Origin: Pedobacter aquatilis
Lineage (GTDB): Bacteria; Bacteroidota; Bacteroidia; Sphingobacteriales; Sphingobacteriaceae
Assembly (NCBI RefSeq): GCF_030409415.1
Contig: NZ_JAUFPW010000031.1
Location: 1 to 64,000 of the forward strand
Direction of reading: 5' to 3'
DNA length: 64,000 nucleotides
Under the pieces are notes generated by a model. It saw only the letters and a program-made list of their open reading frames with translations, ran no database searches and was not told the origin of the DNA. Each line of letters opens with the position of its first letter. Within the stretch, counting starts at the first letter, position 1. Below are positions 59,658 to 64,000 of the stretch, in pieces. The position numbers were made by a program, and so were the translations under genes.

Positions 59658-61850
59658 ATGGATTTTAAATTATTTAAAGAGATGTTGAAGAGAATATTTT
59701 TTGTACTTTTTACCGCAGCTGTTCTTGCCTGTCAGGCAGCTCCGAAATCACAGCCTATTGTCGATGGGGTAACTAATGTTAAGCCAGATGAGCAACAGCA
59801 GCTCGTAATTCGGGAAGTTGTTAACTTAATTGAAAGCTACAATTATAAAAAGTTAGAGATTAATGATTCGATATCATCAATCATTTTAGATAAATATATC
59901 AAAGCTTTAGACCAGGGTAAAAACTACTTCATCGCTTCTGATATTAAAGAATTTGAAAAATACAGATATACGCTAGATGATGATTTCAAAAACGGCGATT
60001 TAAGCGGCCCTTTCTACATTTACAATGTTTATGCAAAACGTTTAAACGAATATTTTGCGTACTCATTGGGTCAAATCAAGAATAAATTCGACTTTAATCA
60101 AACTGATTCATACGTGTATGATAGAGAAAAAATGCCATGGGCAACCTCAATCACTGCGTTGAATGATACCTGGAAAAAGCGTGTTAAATATGAACTCATC
60201 AATCTAAATCTGGCTGGCACGACTGGCCCGAAAGGGATTGAAACTTTAACAAAGCGTTACCAAAATCTTCAATCTCAAACGTCAAAAACCAATAATCAGG
60301 ATGTGTTTCAAATATTGATGGATGCTTTTACAGAATCAATTGATCCACATACTAATTATTTCAATCCGGTGAATGCAATAGCCTTTAACGAAGACATGTC
60401 TCGTTCATTTGAAGGTATTGGCGCTCGTTTACAATTAGAAAACGAAGTTGTAAAAATTTCTGAAATTATTGCCGGCGGACCAGCTTTTAAAGATAAGCAG
60501 TTAAGTCCTGGCGATAAAATTATTGCAGTTGCTCAAGGCGATGGTGAATTTGTTGATGTTGTGGGATGGAGATTAGATGCTACAGTTGCCAAAATCAAAG
60601 GTGCTAAAGGAACAAAAGTTCGTTTAAAAGTGATTCCATCTGGTAAAGAAATGTCTTCGAAACCGGTTATTATATCTTTAGTTCGCGATAAAATTGTTTT
60701 AGAGGAAACATCTGCTAAGAAAAAGGTTAAAACCATTAATCAAAATGGCAAAGAATACAAAATGGGTATTATCACTCTACCCGCCTTCTATGCCGATTTT
60801 AAAGCTGCAAATGCAGGCGATAAAAACTACAAAAGCACAACTCGGGATGTTAAGAAACTGATTGATTCTTTAAAAAATGTCGATAAAGTTGATGCAATTG
60901 TGATGGATTTACGCGGAAATGGTGGTGGTTCCTTAGTTGAAGCCATTTCATTAACCGGATTATTCATTGATAAAGGCCCAGTTGTACAGGTTAAAGATCT
61001 ACGTGGTAAAATTGAGGTTGATGAAGACGATACTATGGGTGTAGCGTGGGATGGTCCGTTGGGTGTAATGGTTGACCGCTTAAGTGCTTCTGCATCTGAA
61101 ATTTTTGCAGGTGCAATTCAGGATTATGGTCGTGGAATTATAATGGGAAGCCAAACTTATGGTAAAGGAACAGTGCAATCCTCAATTGATTTAAATAAAT
61201 TGGTTAACCCAAGTATGTTGCAGCGAATTGCAGGCATCATAACTAAAAACAAAACTACTGGTACAGCGCCTTCGAGCACTACTGCTGCAGATGTTAATTT
61301 AGGACAAATCAACCTTACAATGGCAAAGTTCTATCGTGTGGCTGGTAGCAGTACACAGCATAAAGGTGTTGTTCCCGATGTTGTTTTCCCTTCTCTTTAC
61401 CCAATGGATAAAATTGGAGAAGATACAGAACCATCAGCTTTGCCGTGGGATGTTATTCCTAGTTCAAACTTTAAATCGGTTGCAAATTTAACTGCAGTTA
61501 AACCTAATTTGATTAAAAATAGCGAGCAACGCGTTGCAAACTCCTTAGATTTTAAATACTTGAAAGAAGATATTGCTGAAATGAAAAAACGCGATGCAGA
61601 GACTTCTGTAACTTTAAATGAAGCGAAACTTAAATCAGAACGTGACGCTCAAGAAGTTAAAACATTATCTCGAGCTAATGAGTTAAGAACGGCAAGAGGT
61701 TTACCAGCATTAAAGAAAGGCGAAAAAGTTACCAAGCAAGATGCTTATGATTTTATTGAGGATGAATCTTTGCATGTAATGGGAGATTTTATGCAACAAG
61801 CTGGAAGTTATGTTATGAATTTAGGCTTAGGTTCTACACCAAAGTTTTAA
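59658..61850 (+). CDS. Carboxy-terminal processing (tail-specific) peptidase, S41 family
   Basis: 730 residues from the ATG at 59658; an ATG at 59682 is also possible. The lipobox LAC (Cys near 28) suggests a lipoprotein. An N-terminal helical domain is followed by PDZ (about 230-310, FEGIGARLQLENEVVKI and GDKIIAVAQGDG), then the S41 core. The Ser nucleophile is in DRLSASASEIFAG and the catalytic Lys is in YGKGTVQSS. The C-terminal DUF3340-like tail matches the E. coli Prc layout. It degrades or trims envelope proteins. A terminator-like hairpin lies in its leader. Confidence 0.94.
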   Translation: MDFKLFKEMLKRIFFVLFTAAVLACQAAPKSQPIVDGVTNVKPDEQQQLVIREVVNLIESYNYKKLEINDSISSIILDKYIKALDQGKNYFIASDIKEFEKYRYTLDDDFKNGDLSGPFYIYNVYAKRLNEYFAYSLGQIKNKFDFNQTDSYVYDREKMPWATSITALNDTWKKRVKYELINLNLAGTTGPKGIETLTKRYQNLQSQTSKTNNQDVFQILMDAFTESIDPHTNYFNPVNAIAFNEDMSRSFEGIGARLQLENEVVKISEIIAGGPAFKDKQLSPGDKIIAVAQGDGEFVDVVGWRLDATVAKIKGAKGTKVRLKVIPSGKEMSSKPVIISLVRDKIVLEETSAKKKVKTINQNGKEYKMGIITLPAFYADFKAANAGDKNYKSTTRDVKKLIDSLKNVDKVDAIVMDLRGNGGGSLVEAISLTGLFIDKGPVVQVKDLRGKIEVDEDDTMGVAWDGPLGVMVDRLSASASEIFAGAIQDYGRGIIMGSQTYGKGTVQSSIDLNKLVNPSMLQRIAGIITKNKTTGTAPSSTTAADVNLGQINLTMAKFYRVAGSSTQHKGVVPDVVFPSLYPMDKIGEDTEPSALPWDVIPSSNFKSVANLTAVKPNLIKNSEQRVANSLDFKYLKEDIAEMKKRDAETSVTLNEAKLKSERDAQEVKTLSRANELRTARGLPALKKGEKVTKQDAYDFIEDESLHVMGDFMQQAGSYVMNLGLGSTPKF

Positions 61851-61865
61851 GAATTAATCGCTATA

Positions 61866-61900
61866 AAAAAAACCGATAGCAAAATATGCTATCGGTTTTA
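61866..61900. terminator. Terminator of the protease gene
   Basis: AAAACCGATAGC (61869-61880) and GCTATCGGTTTT (61888-61899) form a perfect 12-bp stem. Runs of A before it also allow use from the opposite strand. Confidence 0.9.
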
Positions 61901-62067
61901 TGCAATTTGGCTTTGGTGCAGCAATTTTTGTTAATAAACAGGATGGTAGTGGGATCCTTTTGTTAGACTTCCTTTACCTCACGCCTCCATCGTTAACAAA
62001 AGATTTAGCGAACAGCCTGACGAATTTCTCAGAAGGATTACTGTCTCATTACCTTTTCAAAATATTA

Positions 62068-63000
62068 TTATTTCTTTGCGTTATTTGCCTGGCTCTGCTG
62101 CATCGCCATCATTTGTTTCATCGTGTTATTCATTCCTTCTGTGCTTCCATCAAGGAAAATTACATTGCCCTCGCTGTATTCTGCAAATTGTTTAATGGCT
62201 TCGGTCCACATCGTGAATAAGATTACCGATGTATCTAAATTAGCTTGTTGCATCTCGTGTGCGGCATTTGTCATCCCTTTTGCTACCTCTTCTCTAAACA
62301 AAGCAATACCCTGACCGCGAAGTTGTGCTGCTTCACGCTCAGCAGTGGCTGCAATTTTAATAGCATTACCATCCGCTTCAGCTCCTTTGGTTTTAGTAAT
62401 TAGCAAAGCCTGACCTTCGTTTTCTGCCGCGGCCTTTAAATTGTTTGAAGCAACTACACGGCTCATTGAACGCATAATTTCTTCGTCGAATGTGATATCG
62501 TTCAGTTGTAAATCTTGCAAGTGATAACCCCAACCATCTAAAACCTGATCGATTTGCTCTTTAACATGTAAAACAATTTCATTCCTTTGCGCTAATACGT
62601 TGGCTTGTTTTTGGGTAGCAACATAAGCACGAATTGAACCTTCAATCGTTCTAATTAAAGCTTGCATTAAATTGGTGGCGTCTACAAATTTAAAGGCTAC
62701 GTTTTTTATGGTTTCTTCATCTTGGTTAATAACCGAATAAAGCAGCATTGCCTTAAAATATACATTTGCCTGATCTTGAGTTACCGCCTGGAAAGAAAGT
62801 TCTACCGAACGGTTTTGAATAGATATACGAGAATAAATTTGCTCGATTAATGGAATTTTAAAATTTAACCCAGGTCTGAGCAAGCGCTGATATTTACCAA
62901 AAACGGTAACAACAGCTATTGTACCTTGCTTCACCGTTACAAAAGAGCTTAACAAAATAATGACTCCGAGAAAGATAAGAATGTAGATTGTATATTGCAT
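62068..63000 (-). CDS. SPFH/band 7 protein (paraslipin-like)
   Basis: 310 residues. One N-terminal membrane helix (about 2-22, YTIYILIFLGVIILLSSFV) is followed by the SPFH domain (about 24-190, VKQGTIAVVTVFGKYQRLLRPGLNFKIPLIEQIYSRISIQNRS). A coiled-coil region rich in Ala/Glu (about 190-260, AAAENEGQALLITKTKGAEAD) ends the protein. Such proteins form large rings that organise membrane domains or proteases (as QmcA/HflKC do). A partner is not encoded beside it. Confidence 0.9.
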   Translation of the reverse strand: MQYTIYILIFLGVIILLSSFVTVKQGTIAVVTVFGKYQRLLRPGLNFKIPLIEQIYSRISIQNRSVELSFQAVTQDQANVYFKAMLLYSVINQDEETIKNVAFKFVDATNLMQALIRTIEGSIRAYVATQKQANVLAQRNEIVLHVKEQIDQVLDGWGYHLQDLQLNDITFDEEIMRSMSRVVASNNLKAAAENEGQALLITKTKGAEADGNAIKIAATAEREAAQLRGQGIALFREEVAKGMTNAAHEMQQANLDTSVILFTMWTEAIKQFAEYSEGNVIFLDGSTEGMNNTMKQMMAMQQSQANNAKK

Positions 63001-63088
63001 AATTAGATTTTTTTATGAAGTTAGAAAAAAATTCATATAAACTACCTGCTGCATTTTGTAGCTTTACTTTACTAACTTTTAAAACCGT

Positions 63089-64000
63089 ATGAAAAAAAAA
63101 TTAATTTTACCTGCGGCCGCTTTGTTAATTTTAGCAGCTTGCCAAAATGATAAAAGCCACCAGGCTAACGAAGGCGACCAAAGAACGGTATTTTTTGATA
63201 CCGCTGGCATGGATACAACAGTAAAACCAGGCGATAATTTCTTCCTATACGCAAACGGTAAATGGATTAAAGATACTGAAATTCCGAAAACAGAAACTGG
63301 TTGGGGTTCCTTTTATACCTTATATAATGATAACATAAAAAATTTAAAAGGAATTTTAGAGCAAGCTGCAAAAGGAAATGCAGCAAAAGGTACAGCCGAA
63401 CAAAAAGTTGGCGATTTTTATGCCAGTGGCATGGATTCGGTAACTATCGAAAAACTAGGTGTTGAACCAATAAAGCCACTACTTTCAAAAATTGATGGTA
63501 TTAAAAATGCTAAAGATTTAATCAATTTTATTGCTGATGGTTATAAAAATGCAGAGGGCGATTTGTTAGGTTTTGGTGTTGAACCTGATGATAAGAATAG
63601 CACCAAAAATGCTTTGGTTTTTTCTCAAACCGGCTTAAATCTACCTGAAAGAAGTTACTATTTAGATCAGGATGAAAAAGCTAAAAAAATAAGAACTCAG
63701 TATTTAGCTTACATTTCTAAAGTTTTTGCGCTTGCAGGAGATTCTGTAAACAGTAAAAAATATGCTGACGATATTCTGAAACTGGAAACTGCCATTGCTC
63801 AATCTCATTCTACGCCAGTTGAATTAAGAGATCCTGTTAAAAATTACAATAAGTTTGCAGTTGCTGATTTTCAAAAACAAGTACCCGATATTGATTTTAA
63901 AACAGTTTTGAGCAAATTGGGTACAAATACAGATACCATAATTGTTCGCCAGCCAAAATATTATAAAGCACTGGCTTCGTTAATCAAAACTCAACCAATA
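63089..64000 (+). CDS. M13 family metallopeptidase, N-terminal part (cut by window)
   Basis: The ATG at 63089 starts a frame that stays open to the window edge (304 codons). MKKKLILPAAALLILAAC is a lipoprotein signal with Cys18. The N-terminal M13 sequence follows: FFDTAGMDTTVKPGDNFFLYANGKWIKDTEIPKTETGWGSFYTLYNDN. This is the neprilysin/PepO family of zinc oligopeptidases. The HExxH catalytic part would lie beyond 64000, so activity cannot be judged here. Confidence 0.9.
   Translation, partial: MKKKLILPAAALLILAACQNDKSHQANEGDQRTVFFDTAGMDTTVKPGDNFFLYANGKWIKDTEIPKTETGWGSFYTLYNDNIKNLKGILEQAAKGNAAKGTAEQKVGDFYASGMDSVTIEKLGVEPIKPLLSKIDGIKNAKDLINFIADGYKNAEGDLLGFGVEPDDKNSTKNALVFSQTGLNLPERSYYLDQDEKAKKIRTQYLAYISKVFALAGDSVNSKKYADDILKLETAIAQSHSTPVELRDPVKNYNKFAVADFQKQVPDIDFKTVLSKLGTNTDTIIVRQPKYYKALASLIKTQPI

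Noticed and set aside
61900..62220. Plus-strand frame opposite the SPFH gene
   Set aside because: Most of it is antisense to the well-supported SPFH coding region, and the rest has no recognisable protein.

Overview
The window looks like a chromosomal segment of a Bacteroidota bacterium, most likely Sphingobacteriaceae (Pedobacter-like). The evidence is low GC, promoters of the Bacteroidota type (TTTG, about 19 bases, then TAnnTTTG) instead of -35/-10 boxes, almost no Shine-Dalgarno sequences, and typical families: a TonB receptor with a carboxypeptidase-like N-terminal domain, DUF4270, DUF5687, DUF4920 and GIN-like proteins, a LytTR regulator with a LytS-type kinase, and the rimP-nusA-infB order. 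I see no rRNA, tRNA, CRISPR array, insertion sequence or prophage. Gene content is largely housekeeping, with lipoproteins and small accessory genes between.

Layout: 0.3-7 kb: methyltransferase, MHS-type MFS transporter, RarA, a DUF5687 ABC exporter pair and an OmpA/glycine-zipper lipoprotein. 7-7.75 kb: an island of intergenic repeats with no gene. 7.75-10.5 kb: a thioredoxin-like protein, a small membrane protein and urocanase (hutU). 10.5-13.3 kb: a His/Cys-containing small protein and a TonB receptor. 13.4-16 kb: Old Yellow Enzyme, aldo/keto reductase and DoxX. 16.2-19.1 kb: a YtrA/GntR-controlled ABC transporter operon with its probable operator. 19.1-24.9 kb: hutH, a hydrolase, an MtfA-like peptidase and a Gfo/Idh oxidoreductase. 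24.9-27.3 kb: a LytTR regulator and histidine kinase, bracketed by copies of one hairpin repeat. 27.9-33.5 kb: fumC, lipoproteins, S1/P1 nuclease, phosphatase, ThuA and DUF4920. 33.8-40.1 kb: radA, rng, a 29-residue very basic ORF, a TPR protein, HU, mutY and ssb. 40.2-46.9 kb: glmS, DUF4270, a half-length GT5 protein, panC, panD and a flippase-like protein. 47-49 kb: acyl-CoA dehydrogenase and small proteins. 49.1-54 kb: rimP-nusA-infB. 54-58.7 kb: cyanophycin synthetase, cyanophycinase and isoaspartyl peptidase. 58.7-64 kb: a TPR protein, a tail-specific protease, an SPFH protein and the start of an M13 peptidase.

The most coherent biological system is the cphA/cphB/isoaspartyl-peptidase locus. 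It holds everything needed to build a cyanophycin-like Asp/Arg polymer and take it back to amino acids, in a heterotroph where such a polymer is not textbook knowledge. The best regulatory signals are a YtrA-like operator just before the ABC operon, terminator-like hairpins in the leaders of rimP-nusA-infB and the tail-specific protease, and several TAnnTTTG boxes 4-5 bases before an ATG, which imply leaderless mRNAs. Several families of palindromic intergenic repeats occur, one nested inside another. Promoter and hairpin calls are by eye and functions are from family recognition; nothing was searched or folded by computer.
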